A DNA stretch of 64,000 nucleotides from Phycisphaeraceae bacterium (GCA_028284155.1 JANQSF010000155.1:62001-126000), one strand, 5' to 3'. Shown: positions 30,075-40,020, counted from the first letter of the stretch. Made by a program: numbers and translations. Notes: generated by a model from the sequence alone, not told the origin.

Positions 30075-30704
30075 GTGAACAGCGTTCGACTGATCTTGGC
30101 CAGCCGATCCCCCCGCCGGGCCGACCTGCTCCGCGAGGCTGGGCTGGACGTGACCTGCGTGACGCCGGGGTACGACGACCCCGACCAGCCCGACTCGGCA
30201 AGCACGTCATCCAGAGTGTCAGGACCGGTTGATCCGTCACGTGCGGCGGCCGAGTTGGCTGAGCGGAAAGCCCGTAGCGCCCCGCTATCGCAAGTTGACA
30301 AAGACGACCCGTGCGTGCTGGTCGTCGGGGCAGACACGATCGTGGTGGACGACGCCGGCCGACTCATGGGCAAGCCGACTGACCGCGAATCGGCACGGCA
30401 GATGATCCGCACGCTCACGGACGCCTGGCATGACGTGGTCACGGGTGTGGCGCTCTGGGCGCCGGCCACCGACGCGTGCGAGACGTTCGCCGACACCGCC
30501 CATGTGCACGTCGGGCAGGTGTCCGACGCGTCGCTCGAAGCCTACCTCGATTCCGACCAATGGCGGGGCAAGGCGGGCGGGTACAACCTGTTTGAGCGAC
30601 AAGACCATTGGCCGATCCGCGTCGAGGGCGACCCGACGACGGTCGTTGGCCTACCGATGCGCATATTGGTCGATCGCCTCACGTCGATACGTGTCGAATC
30701 CTGA
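30075..30704 (+). CDS. maf: Maf-like nucleotide pyrophosphatase
   Basis: 209 residues starting with GTG. Maf signatures: LASRSPRRADLL with the SxSPRR substrate loop, GADTIVVDD, GKP, and the C-terminal VVGLPM. Maf enzymes hydrolyse non-canonical nucleoside triphosphates or dTTP/UTP and may affect septum formation; which substrate applies here is not evident. The start has no ribosome site but a promoter-like element ends seven bases upstream. The enolase-family gene follows 53 bases later. Confidence 0.93.
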   Translation: MNSVRLILASRSPRRADLLREAGLDVTCVTPGYDDPDQPDSASTSSRVSGPVDPSRAAAELAERKARSAPLSQVDKDDPCVLVVGADTIVVDDAGRLMGKPTDRESARQMIRTLTDAWHDVVTGVALWAPATDACETFADTAHVHVGQVSDASLEAYLDSDQWRGKAGGYNLFERQDHWPIRVEGDPTTVVGLPMRILVDRLTSIRVES

Positions 30705-30757
30705 CGACCCGCGCAATCAATCCAGTCACAGACGTGGCACACTGGCAGGAGCATCTC

Positions 30758-31972
30758 ATGGACCGTCGCCGATTCATACAACAAGTGGGGGCGACAGCGT
30801 TGGCTGGCGTGGGGCTTCGGCCGGTGTCGGCCCAGAATCAGGCCGAGCCACGGACCGAGGCTGAACGACTGGCAAGTTCGCTGCACGGCCGAATTCCGCG
30901 GTTTGTGCCGAACCCCGTGTGGATTGAGACCATCGAGGTGCTGCGTGTGGAGGCGGACTATTACGTCCGGGTCAGGTCAACCGACGGCGCTGTCGGCATC
31001 GCCGCCGCCAACCAGCGGATGCATGTGCTGCATCCGTTGTTGACTCGGCTGGTCGCCCCCTATTTCAAGGGGAAAGACGCGCGTGACTTGCCGTCACTCG
31101 TCGAAGGTGTTTATCGACATGGCAGGAACTATAAGTATGCGGGGATGCCGTTCTGGAACTGTGTCGGGCACGTCGAGTTGGCGGTGTGGGACCTGCTGGG
31201 TCAGGTGTCGGGTGAAGCCGTCTGGGCGTTGATCGTGGACAAGCCGGTGCGCGAGTATTTCCCGGTCTACCTGTCGAGTTTCAACCGTCACACCACGCCT
31301 AAAAAGGAAGTCGAATGGATGGCTGAGCGGCTTGCAACGACCGACGCGACGGCGTGCAAGCTCAAGGTCGGCGGGCGGATGAGCAAGAACAAGGACGCCA
31401 TGCCGGGCCGCAGCAAGGCGCTGGTCAGACTTGCTCGCAAGACGTTTGGCGACAAAGTCAAGATCTTCGTCGATGCCAACGGCTCCTACGACGCCGACCA
31501 CGCGATCGAACTGGGCAGGTTCCTGCAGGATCACAACGTCGGCTTCTTTGAAGAGCCGTGTCCCTGGCAGCAATACGAGCAGACTCAGGTCGTCGCGGCG
31601 GCACTCGACATGACCGTCGCGGGCGGCGAGCAGGACACCAGCCTCGACATGTTCCGGAGGATGGTGCGCGGCCGCATCGTCGACCTGGTGCAGCCGGACG
31701 TGCTGTACGCCGGCGGTATCGTGCGTTGTCTGCACATCGCCAACATGGCTGCGCGGGCGGGCTTGAAGTGCACGCCGCACAGTTCAAAGCCCTGGCCGAT
31801 CAACGCGGGCATGCTCCACTTGGCGGCGGTCGTTGAGAACCTCGGGCCGTATCAGGAATACCCCGCCTACGCGGCCAAGTCGGCCAAACTGAAGATTCCC
31901 ACCAGCCCGGGCCTCGGCGTCGAACACGACCCGGACCGCCTGGCCAAAGCCAAGCCCGTGCTGCCGTCGTGA
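30758..31972 (+). CDS. Tat-exported mandelate racemase/muconate-lactonizing enzyme family protein
   Basis: 404 residues from the ATG at 30758, with AGGAG six bases upstream. A twin-arginine signal (RRRFIQQVGATALAGVGL) starts the protein. The enolase-superfamily barrel has the KxK pair Lys201/Lys203 (CKLKVGG), Asp239 (VDANGSYD), Glu265/Glu266 (FFEEPCP), Glu291 (GGEQDTS), Asp314 and His341 (CTPHSS). These are the metal ligands and acid/base residues of the family, whose members abstract alpha-protons from sugar acids. The exact substrate is unknown. Export by Tat implies cofactor- or metal-loaded folding before export. Confidence 0.9.
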   Translation: MDRRRFIQQVGATALAGVGLRPVSAQNQAEPRTEAERLASSLHGRIPRFVPNPVWIETIEVLRVEADYYVRVRSTDGAVGIAAANQRMHVLHPLLTRLVAPYFKGKDARDLPSLVEGVYRHGRNYKYAGMPFWNCVGHVELAVWDLLGQVSGEAVWALIVDKPVREYFPVYLSSFNRHTTPKKEVEWMAERLATTDATACKLKVGGRMSKNKDAMPGRSKALVRLARKTFGDKVKIFVDANGSYDADHAIELGRFLQDHNVGFFEEPCPWQQYEQTQVVAAALDMTVAGGEQDTSLDMFRRMVRGRIVDLVQPDVLYAGGIVRCLHIANMAARAGLKCTPHSSKPWPINAGMLHLAAVVENLGPYQEYPAYAAKSAKLKIPTSPGLGVEHDPDRLAKAKPVLPS

Positions 31973-32329
31973 TGCTCACGACCCGCAGGACCGACTCAGA
32001 CATTCGCGATCGTGCGAGATCTGAGCAGATTCACCTATATCAAACTAAGCTTCAAATATCTATAAAATAACGACTTGCGCCCCATCGATACGCGCAATAC
32101 CCGAGGAGTGACGGAAAAAGCTTGCAACGACAAGCCGGTCTGATAAACTATCGGGGCCTACCTGACCGGCTCGTGGTTCGTTTTTTTGATTCGAAACAGG
32201 TCATTCAGGTTGGCCTCGCCTTCCACCCGTGATAATTCACAGGTAGGCAGGCGGGAAAAGGGATGCAGGACTCAGACCTGGAGAAGGAACGTACCGCCAT
32301 AATCCGTTCAGGGAGATAAGGAATTGATC
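31973..32329. other. AT-richer intergenic region before the PEP-CTERM gene
   Basis: 357 bases without a gene. It is locally AT-rich around 32030-32070 (a TATAAAAT run near 32060 could be a -10 box). An 8-bp stem (AGCCGGTC 32133-32140 with GACCGGCT 32164-32171) precedes a run of seven T at 32181-32187. The stem could be part of a terminator for the enolase-family gene or a leader element of the following gene. Confidence 0.45.
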
Positions 32330-32953
32330 ATGCGATTGCCATTGCTCGCCGTCTGTGTTGCGACTGTGTTGGGCCTTGCCGCGTCAGCCGACGCCGCGTT
32401 GCTGGGACTGACCCAGCAGGACCCGGACATCTTCACGAATCAGATTGAAATCTCCTACAACGCCGGCACCATGCAGTTCAGCGCCATCGGCGACCCGAGC
32501 ACGCTGTCGCCCGGCGGCTTGAACATCACCAACAGTGTCGATGAGTACCAACTCAACGCCGTCATCAACCCGGTCACCGGTGACCTGGCGAACGGCACGC
32601 TGGTGATCGGCGGCGAGGTCAATGGCCAGGGGACGGTCAATCCCCTGTTGACGGCCACGCTGACGGACTTCGGCTTCGCCGAACCGCCTGTGAGTGATCA
32701 GGTTCACCTGTACGAGTTCCTGTACCAGATCACAGGGGGCGATTTGGCGGCGCAGTTCGGCGGCGTCGGCGCTGAAGGTGGCGTCATCTTGACCCGCGCA
32801 CCAGCTGGCGGCGCAACCTTCCCGCAGTCGTTTACGGTGCAAGACGGCCAGTCGGACACTTTCGCACAGTTCAAGGTTCCCGAGCCGGCGACGGCCAGTG
32901 TGCTGAGCCTCGGCGCGATCGCCTTGCTCCGCCGGCGACGATGCGCCGCCTGA
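32330..32953 (+). CDS. Small PEP-CTERM secreted protein
   Basis: 207 residues from the ATG at 32330, with AAGGA seven bases upstream; the in-frame TTG at 32324 sits too close to that motif. Signal peptide 1-22 (ends ASADA|AL). The body (about 25-180) includes LLTATLTDFGF and LYQITGGDLAAQFG. It ends with VPEPATASVLSLGAIALL and basic RRRR, the PEP-CTERM sorting signal. The body matches the N-terminal domain of the giant protein encoded at 33257 (LLTAEMVDFGF, LTITGGSMAGLF), so the two neighbours share an unnamed domain. It is expected at the cell surface. Confidence 0.85.
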   Translation: MRLPLLAVCVATVLGLAASADAALLGLTQQDPDIFTNQIEISYNAGTMQFSAIGDPSTLSPGGLNITNSVDEYQLNAVINPVTGDLANGTLVIGGEVNGQGTVNPLLTATLTDFGFAEPPVSDQVHLYEFLYQITGGDLAAQFGGVGAEGGVILTRAPAGGATFPQSFTVQDGQSDTFAQFKVPEPATASVLSLGAIALLRRRRCAA

Positions 32954-33256
32954 GCAGAAAGCGAGTTTCGACTGTAGACTGCGTGCCGAGCGCACCATAC
33001 AGAGAGGATGAGGAAAAAGAGGATCTGAGCCCCTTGATCAGGATCAAACATTCGTTGAGACCATGACCTGATTCCAGGTGTCCAGCGTCGGACCATTGGG
33101 GATCACATCCAGCAGCGATCTGTCCATCAGGACAAACAAGCGCGTGCTCGCGGGTGGTGATTCTGCGCAAACGACTTAGAGAAACACTCCAAACGCGCCC
33201 AGGGCGCGAACGCATCAGCGGGCGAACGGAACACTTCAAGACGGAGATGAATCGAC
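32954..33256. other. Intergenic region before the giant LEPR-XLL gene
   Basis: 303 bases without a gene. It contains a 14-bp palindrome (TTGATC-AG-GATCAA, 33034-33047), which could be an operator, and a Shine-Dalgarno-like GGAG at 33243-33246, ten bases before the ATG. No clear promoter was identified. Confidence 0.5.
33034..33047. promoter_or_regulatory. 14-bp palindrome, possible operator
   Basis: TTGATC and GATCAA half-sites flank AG. It lies about 210 bases upstream of the giant surface-protein gene. The function is inferred from symmetry only. Confidence 0.25.
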
Positions 33257-36200
33257 ATGTGGAAGCCGCAGCAATCGCTCAGGGCCATCAAACGACGTCT
33301 GAATCGCAACCGTCGCCGACCCGCATTCCGCGACCGGCTCAACCGGGTCCAGCCGTCGCGCTTCGAGTCACTCGAGCCGCGGACGCTGCTCTCGTTGCTC
33401 GGCGTATCACCCGACAACCCCGAGTTCAATTTCACGTTTGTTACGAACAACGACGAAATCGTTTACACGGCCGCCAACGGGGCGTACGTCCTGACAGCCG
33501 AGCCGACCGACTTCGTCGACCCCAACGACCCGGGCAACCCGGTGGACGTCACGAACGACGTCACGACGCGGCATCTCGAGTTGAACTTCTCGCTCGACTC
33601 GTCCGGCAACTTTGCCGGCGGCGTGCCGGGCGACGACCTGGTCATCGAGGGCACGGTCGATATCGACGGCGACACGGTCCCCGACTACACGGGAACGCTG
33701 CTCACGGCCGAGATGGTCGATTTCGGCTTCCTGGACGTCGGTACGGGCAGCGTCGACTTCTTTGACATGCGTCTGACGATCACCGGCGGCTCGATGGCCG
33801 GCCTGTTCGTCGACGGTGGCGGCAACCCCGTTGACCTGGGCATGGTCGTCACGTCTGAGAATTCCAACTTCGTCAACGACTTCACGGTCAACTTCACCGG
33901 CCGACCCAAGGGCGAGGCCGGCTCGATCCCGACTGTTCAGCCGGCGATGATCGGCGACTTCGTCTGGGACGACAAGAACGCCAATGGCATCCAGGACCCC
34001 GAGGATGCCGATCGCGGTATCCCCGGCGTGACGGTCAAACTACTGGCCGACACCGACGGGGACGGTGACATCGACGACATCGTCCAGACCCTCGTCACCG
34101 CAGACGGCTCGAACAACTTTGACTATGACAACGACGGCCAGGCCGACCCGGTCGGCTTTTACAAGTTCAACAACCTGACGCCGGGTATTGAATACAAGGT
34201 CATGTTCAATAACCCCGACGTCTTCGACGCAGACACCAACCCCGACGGGTACATGTTCAGCCCCCGACAGGTCCACGCCGACCCTGACAGCGGCGACAAC
34301 AGCGACGGTCCTATGTCCGATGTTGTCGTCCTCGAACCGGGCGAGTTCAACGACACCATCGACACCGGGCTGTTCCGCAAGGGCTCCATCCACGCTTATG
34401 GCTTCCTCGATGAGAACGGCAACGGCCAGCAGGACGACAACGAGGGTGCCTTCCCCGACTTCGACGAACAGGGCAACCGGCTCGGCAAGACCTTCGAGTT
34501 GCTGTTCGACGAGGATGGCGACGGTGACCAGGAAGTCATCGACACTCAGATCACCGCAAACGGCATGGCCTGGTTCGTCGGACTTACGCCCGGCGAGTAC
34601 ACCGTCCGCGAGAACCCCGTTCCCGACGGATTCATGTTGACGACGCTCCCCAACGAGCGCACCTTCGTCGTCATGAGCGGCACAGAACTCGTCTACGAAG
34701 ACGACGCCGCCATGCTCCCCGATGGCGATCAGCGTGTAGAGATGATTCCGCTCGACGAGAACGGGCAGGAAGACGGTGACCTCCTGCGATGGGGCAACAC
34801 CGAACTGGCGATGCTGGGGGATTACGTCTGGTTCGATGAGAATCAGAACGGGCTGCAGGACGACGACGAGGTCGGCGTTAACGGCGCCAAGGTCATCCTC
34901 ACCGGCGGGGGCGCCGATCGCATCATCGGCACGGCCGACGACACGATGGACATGCAGTTCACGACCACCAACCCCGATGACAACACCGACGGCTTCTACA
35001 AGTTCAACGACCTGATCCCCGGCGTCGAGTACAAGGTGACGTTCGAATTGCCCGCGGGCTTTGACAGGTTCACCATTCACGACCAGGGCAATGACGACAC
35101 AATCGACTCCGACGCGAATATCTTCAACGGCAACATGACGCCGATCGTCACGCTGGAGTCGGGCGAATTCAACGACACGCTGGATGCCGGCGTGGTGAGA
35201 TTCGTCGCCAGCCTCGGCGACCGCGTCTGGTACGACATCGACGCCGATGGCATCCAGGACAAGGACGTCAACGGCAACTTCACCGAACCGAACGTCGCCG
35301 GTGCCAAGGTCATCTTAACGGGCGGCGGTGCGGACAGCGTCATCGGAACCGGCGGCGACGACACGATGGACATGCAGTTGACCGACGCCAACGGCGGCTA
35401 CTTGTTTGACGACCTGAACCCCGGCGAACAATACCAGGTCACCTTCGTGCTGCCCGCGGGCTTCGACGCGTTCACGATCCGTCAGGCGGCCGGCATGCCC
35501 GCGATGGATTCCGACGCGGTGACCAGCGACATCGTCGTGCTTGCGAACAACGAACACGATCCGACCTTGGACGCCGGCGTCATCCGCTTTGCCAAACTCG
35601 GCGACCGCGTCTGGGAAGACCTCGACGCCGACGGCATTCAGGACAAGGACGCCAACGGCGAATTCACCGAGCCGGGCATCGCCGACGTCACGGTCAAACT
35701 GCTGGACGGCAACGGCGACCCGGTGCTCGATGCGAATAATCAGCCGGTCACCACGACCACAGACGCGACCGGCATGTACATGTTCAATGACCTGATCCCC
35801 GGCGACTACCAGGTCATGTTCATCAACCCTGACCCGTCTGTCTACATGTCCAGCCCGGTGAATGCGCAGAACAACACAATGGACGCCATGGACTCGGACG
35901 CCGATCCGAACGACGGGTTGATGACGCATGTCACCAATCTCGAAGCCGAGGAGTTCGACGACACACTGGACGCCGGCTTCTTCCGCAAGGCGATGCTGGG
36001 GGACTACGTCTGGTTCGATGAGAACGAGAACGGGCTGCAGGACGACGACGAGGTCGGCGTCAACGGCGCCAAGGTCATCCTCACCGGTGGCGGCGCCGAT
36101 CGCATCATCGGCACGGCCGACGACACGATGGACATGCAGTTCACGACCACCAATCCCGATGACAACACCGACGGCTTCTACAAGTTCAACGACCTGATCC

Positions 36201-39200
36201 CCGGCGTCGAGTACAAGGTGACATTCGAGTTACCCGCGGGCTTTGACGGATTCACCGCTCATGATCAGGGCAATGACGACACGATCGACTCCGACGCCGA
36301 CACGACCAACGGCAACATGACGCCGATCGTCACGCTGGAGTCGGGCGAATTCAACGACACGTTGGACGCCGGTGTGGTCAAGATCACGATCAACATGATT
36401 CCGGACATTGACATTGAAAAGTTCACGAACGGTGTCAATGCTGACGACGTCGCCGATGCGCCGTTGATTGCACCGGGCCAGACCGTGACCTGGACATACA
36501 AGGTCACGAACACCGGCAATGTTCCATTCGACTTCGACGAGGTTGTCATCGTCGACGACGCCGGCACCCCGGGCGACACCAGTGACGACTTCAGCACGAC
36601 TTCCGGCGACATTGTCTTCATCGCCAGCAGCGATGTGGGTGGCGACGGCGTTCTCTCGCCAGACGAGATGTGGCTCTATGAAGCCAGCGCGATCGCCGAA
36701 GACCTCGGCACGGCCGGCACGTCAATCACCATCGACTTCGACGGCCTGCCGGCCGGCACCATCGTCAGCAACCAATTCCCCGGCGTGTTTATCTCGGCTG
36801 ACGGGGGCAGCACTGACGGCAACGCCGCGATGATCTTCAACACCGCCAACCCCACGGGCGGCGATGACGACCTGGCGACACCCGGCCCGGGGGTCAACAA
36901 CGACACACCGCTGGGCAACGTCCTGATCATCTCTGAAGACCTCGACGCGTCCGACCCGGACGACGACGCGGCCGGCGGTGTCATCAGCTTCAAGTTCGAC
37001 GTGCCTGTCACCGTTGACACGCTCGACGTGCTGGACATCGAGGGCGAAGAGGCTGGGGGCTCCGTAACGCTATTCCTACAAGCCGGCGGGTCGGTCAGCA
37101 TCCCGATCCCCGGCCTGGGCAATAACAGCTTCCAACAACTCGACATCAATGTCGACAACGTCGTCGAGATGCAGGTTGCCTTCGTAAGCAGCGGGTCGGT
37201 CACGGAACTCGTCTATCACGAGGCCGGTCGGGACTGCTACGAGAACTTCGCCGTCGTGACCGCCCCGGGCGCAACCGACACCGACAACAGCCACTACTGC
37301 AACCCGGACCTCAACCCCGGCATCGACCTCGAGAAGTTCACGAACGGCGTTGACGCGGACACCGAGGCTGAGGCGCCGCAGATCATGGCTGGCGACATCG
37401 TGACCTGGACGTACAAAGTCACCAACACCGGCGACGTGCCGTACACATTCGACGAGGTCGAAATCGTCGACGACGCGGGCACGCCAGGTGACGCCAGCGA
37501 CGATTTCAGCACGACGTCGGGCGACATCGTGTTCGACGCGTCGAGCGATGTCGGCAGCGATGGCATCCTCTCCCCCGGCGAGATGTGGGTCTACGAGGCC
37601 AGCGACATCGCGCAAGACCTGGGCGGTGGCGGTGCCGGCGAGGGCGCGTGGTACAACTTCGCCGGTAACAGCGGCACGGACGGCCCCAACGGCAACATCC
37701 GCACATACAGCGACAACGGCGTGTCGGTCAACGCCAGCGCCTTCAGCCGGGACGCCAATGGCGACTGGGACGCGGTCTTCCTCGGCGCGTTCGGCGGCGG
37801 CCTGGGCGTGACCGACAACTCCGAGGGCAACGGCGGCAACGGCACCCACCGCGTCGACAACGTCGGCGAGCAGAACTACGTCCTGTTCGAGTTCTCCGAA
37901 ACGGTCATTGTCGACGCCGCGTTCCTCGACTCGGTCGTGAACGACAGCGACCTGTCGATCTGGATCGGCACGATCGACGGCGCGTTCGACAACCACGTGA
38001 CGTTGAGCGACGCCGTGCTGGCGAGCATGGACCTGCAAGAGGTCAACAACACCGGCAGCAGCGGCTCGCGTTGGGCGAACTTCAACAACAACGAAGTCGC
38101 GGGCAACGTCCTGATCCTGGCCGCGTCGGTCGAAGACTCGACGCCGGAAGACCGCTTCAAGATCAAGAAGATGGACATCCGCAAGACCGAGGCGGGCTGC
38201 TACGAAAACCACGCCGTGGTGACCGTGCCGGGCGCGAGTGACGAAGACAACAGCCACTACTGCAACAGCGACGAACAACCCGACCCGGACATCGACCTCG
38301 AGAAGTTCACCAACGGCGTGAACGCCGACCATCAAGACGACGCCCCCGAGATCGCGCCGGGCGACGTGGTGAACTGGACGTACAAGGTGACGAATACCGG
38401 CAACGTGAGCTTCATGCTCAGCGATGTCGAGATCGTGGACGACGCCGGCACGCCGGGCGACAACAGCGACGACTTCGGCACGGCTTCGGGCGACATCGTG
38501 CTTGACGTGTCGAGTGACGACGGCAACGACGGCATCCTGTCGCCGGGCGAGATGTGGGTCTACGAGGCCAGCGGCGTCGCCGAAGCACTGGGCGGCGGCG
38601 AGCCGGGCGAGGGCGCCTGGTTCAACTTCGCCGGCAACAGCGGCACGGACGGCCCCAACGGCAACATCCGCACGTACAACGACAACGGCGTGCAGGTCAA
38701 CGCCAGCGCGTTCAGCCGTGACTCCGGCGGCACTTGGGACGAGTCGTTCCTAGGCGCGTTCTCCAGCGGCCTGGGCGTCACCGACAACTCCGAGGGCAAC
38801 GGCGGCAACGGCACGCACCGCGTCGATAACGTCGGCGAGATCAACTACGTCGTGTTCGAGTTCTCCGAGGATGTCATCGTCGATGCCGTGTTCCTCGACT
38901 CGGTCGTCAACGACAGCGACATTTCGGTGTGGATCGGCACGGTTAACGACCCCATCAACAACCACGTGTCGCTGAACGACGCGCTGCTGGACGGCCTTGA
39001 ACACTACGAGGTGAACAACACGGGCAGCAGCAACTCGCGTTGGGCCGGCCTGAACGACGGTGAGGTCGCCGGAAACATCCTCGTGATCGCCGCGTCGGTC
39101 GAAGACACGACGCCGGAAGACCGCTTCAAGATCAAGAAGATGGATATCCGCAAGACCGAGCCGGGCTGCTACGAGAACCACGCCGTGGTGACCGTGCCGG

Positions 39201-39949
39201 GCGCGAGTGACGAAGACAACAGCCACTACTGCAACCCCGACGCCCCGCCGCCGGTTCAGCCCGACGGCAAGATCGGTAACTTCGTCTGGAACGACGTGGA
39301 CATGGACGGCCAGCAGGACCACGACGAGGAAGGCCTTGCGGGCGTGACCGTGCAATTGCTCGACGCCACGACGCACGAAGTGTTGCAGACGACGGTGACC
39401 GACGAGAACGGCCACTACGAGTTCTGCGACCTGGACCAGGGCGACTACAGGGTCAAGTTCATCAAGCCGGACGGCTTTGTCTTCTCGCCGAAGGGTCAGG
39501 GCGACCACGCCGACCACGGGTCGAATGCCGACCCGAACACCGGCAAGACCGGCAGCATCTGGCTGGACGAAGGCGAGGTGGACAACACGATCGACGCCGG
39601 CCTGTACATGCCGATGGACGACGGCGGCGAGATCGAGGTCGACCGCTTCAAGACCAAGCGCAAGAAGGCCGAGTTCAAGATCAAGAACACCGGCGACACG
39701 GAGGTCAACCTGTCGCAGTTGATGATCGAGTACGGCGACCAGGACCTGAAACGCGTGTTCGTCAACGGCCAGCGCGTCTTTAAAGGCATGGATTCGGACG
39801 GCCAGATCTCGCTGAGCGGCCTGGACGTTTGGCTGAACCCAGGCGACACGGTCGTGATCAAGCTGGTGTTCGCCCGCTACGCGGACACCGACGCGTCGGA
39901 ATACGGCCTGAGCGCTGACATCGGCAACGGCCTGGTCGAGGTGTTCTGA
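33257..39949 (+). CDS. Giant LEPR-XLL surface protein with SdrD-B and DUF11-like repeats
   Basis: 2230 residues. Order: Arg-rich leader (1-38), LEPRTLLS (39-46), a domain shared with the preceding PEP-CTERM protein (about 47-220), six SdrD B-type modules (nt 33947-36380; signature GDYVWFDENQNGLQDDDE, calcium-loop-like), three DUF11-like modules (nt 36400-39240) each with a Cys pair (CYEN...HYCN), a seventh SdrD-B module (nt 39268-39610) and an immunoglobulin-like C-terminal domain. The very acidic, D/N-rich composition fits calcium-stabilised rods. Modules 3 and 6 and the second and third DUF11-like modules are nearly identical in DNA, indicating recent duplication. Likely an adhesin or cell-wall component. 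A strong terminator follows. Confidence 0.93.
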   Translation: MWKPQQSLRAIKRRLNRNRRRPAFRDRLNRVQPSRFESLEPRTLLSLLGVSPDNPEFNFTFVTNNDEIVYTAANGAYVLTAEPTDFVDPNDPGNPVDVTNDVTTRHLELNFSLDSSGNFAGGVPGDDLVIEGTVDIDGDTVPDYTGTLLTAEMVDFGFLDVGTGSVDFFDMRLTITGGSMAGLFVDGGGNPVDLGMVVTSENSNFVNDFTVNFTGRPKGEAGSIPTVQPAMIGDFVWDDKNANGIQDPEDADRGIPGVTVKLLADTDGDGDIDDIVQTLVTADGSNNFDYDNDGQADPVGFYKFNNLTPGIEYKVMFNNPDVFDADTNPDGYMFSPRQVHADPDSGDNSDGPMSDVVVLEPGEFNDTIDTGLFRKGSIHAYGFLDENGNGQQDDNEGAFPDFDEQGNRLGKTFELLFDEDGDGDQEVIDTQITANGMAWFVGLTPGEYTVRENPVPDGFMLTTLPNERTFVVMSGTELVYEDDAAMLPDGDQRVEMIPLDENGQEDGDLLRWGNTELAMLGDYVWFDENQNGLQDDDEVGVNGAKVILTGGGADRIIGTADDTMDMQFTTTNPDDNTDGFYKFNDLIPGVEYKVTFELPAGFDRFTIHDQGNDDTIDSDANIFNGNMTPIVTLESGEFNDTLDAGVVRFVASLGDRVWYDIDADGIQDKDVNGNFTEPNVAGAKVILTGGGADSVIGTGGDDTMDMQLTDANGGYLFDDLNPGEQYQVTFVLPAGFDAFTIRQAAGMPAMDSDAVTSDIVVLANNEHDPTLDAGVIRFAKLGDRVWEDLDADGIQDKDANGEFTEPGIADVTVKLLDGNGDPVLDANNQPVTTTTDATGMYMFNDLIPGDYQVMFINPDPSVYMSSPVNAQNNTMDAMDSDADPNDGLMTHVTNLEAEEFDDTLDAGFFRKAMLGDYVWFDENENGLQDDDEVGVNGAKVILTGGGADRIIGTADDTMDMQFTTTNPDDNTDGFYKFNDLIPGVEYKVTFELPAGFDGFTAHDQGNDDTIDSDADTTNGNMTPIVTLESGEFNDTLDAGVVKITINMIPDIDIEKFTNGVNADDVADAPLIAPGQTVTWTYKVTNTGNVPFDFDEVVIVDDAGTPGDTSDDFSTTSGDIVFIASSDVGGDGVLSPDEMWLYEASAIAEDLGTAGTSITIDFDGLPAGTIVSNQFPGVFISADGGSTDGNAAMIFNTANPTGGDDDLATPGPGVNNDTPLGNVLIISEDLDASDPDDDAAGGVISFKFDVPVTVDTLDVLDIEGEEAGGSVTLFLQAGGSVSIPIPGLGNNSFQQLDINVDNVVEMQVAFVSSGSVTELVYHEAGRDCYENFAVVTAPGATDTDNSHYCNPDLNPGIDLEKFTNGVDADTEAEAPQIMAGDIVTWTYKVTNTGDVPYTFDEVEIVDDAGTPGDASDDFSTTSGDIVFDASSDVGSDGILSPGEMWVYEASDIAQDLGGGGAGEGAWYNFAGNSGTDGPNGNIRTYSDNGVSVNASAFSRDANGDWDAVFLGAFGGGLGVTDNSEGNGGNGTHRVDNVGEQNYVLFEFSETVIVDAAFLDSVVNDSDLSIWIGTIDGAFDNHVTLSDAVLASMDLQEVNNTGSSGSRWANFNNNEVAGNVLILAASVEDSTPEDRFKIKKMDIRKTEAGCYENHAVVTVPGASDEDNSHYCNSDEQPDPDIDLEKFTNGVNADHQDDAPEIAPGDVVNWTYKVTNTGNVSFMLSDVEIVDDAGTPGDNSDDFGTASGDIVLDVSSDDGNDGILSPGEMWVYEASGVAEALGGGEPGEGAWFNFAGNSGTDGPNGNIRTYNDNGVQVNASAFSRDSGGTWDESFLGAFSSGLGVTDNSEGNGGNGTHRVDNVGEINYVVFEFSEDVIVDAVFLDSVVNDSDISVWIGTVNDPINNHVSLNDALLDGLEHYEVNNTGSSNSRWAGLNDGEVAGNILVIAASVEDTTPEDRFKIKKMDIRKTEPGCYENHAVVTVPGASDEDNSHYCNPDAPPPVQPDGKIGNFVWNDVDMDGQQDHDEEGLAGVTVQLLDATTHEVLQTTVTDENGHYEFCDLDQGDYRVKFIKPDGFVFSPKGQGDHADHGSNADPNTGKTGSIWLDEGEVDNTIDAGLYMPMDDGGEIEVDRFKTKRKKAEFKIKNTGDTEVNLSQLMIEYGDQDLKRVFVNGQRVFKGMDSDGQISLSGLDVWLNPGDTVVIKLVFARYADTDASEYGLSADIGNGLVEVF
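34811..36380 (+). repeat. Near-identical duplicated SdrD-B modules
   Basis: The module at about 34811-35200 and that at about 35993-36380 are almost the same in DNA, including silent positions, while the two modules between them differ. This points to a recent duplication or gene conversion. Confidence 0.85.
37321..39240 (+). repeat. Near-identical tandem DUF11-like modules
   Basis: The unit at about 37321-38277 and that at about 38290-39240 share long blocks of nearly identical DNA, for example 38147-38267 with 39117-39236. They form an approximately 960-base tandem duplication. Confidence 0.85.
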
Positions 39950-39985
39950 TCGCCCGCCAAGCCGACTTGTCAACTACAATCAACG

Positions 39986-40020
39986 CGCGGGCAGGCATTC
40001 CAACCTGCCCGCGTTTTCGT
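39986..40020 (+). terminator. Intrinsic terminator after the giant gene
   Basis: CGCGGGCAGG (39986-39995) pairs with CCTGCCCGCG (40004-40013), with an eight-base loop followed by TTTTCGTT. Confidence 0.93.

Noticed and set aside
33030..33060. Minus-strand sequence resembling the start of 16S rRNA (TTTGATCCTG...GCTCAG)
   Set aside because: An eight-base interruption splits the match and nothing else of 16S rRNA follows; it is part of a short palindrome.
37076..39973. Minus-strand open frames opposite the giant surface protein
   Set aside because: They mirror the acidic D/N-rich codons (GAC becomes GTC), giving V/D/R-rich proteins without homology.
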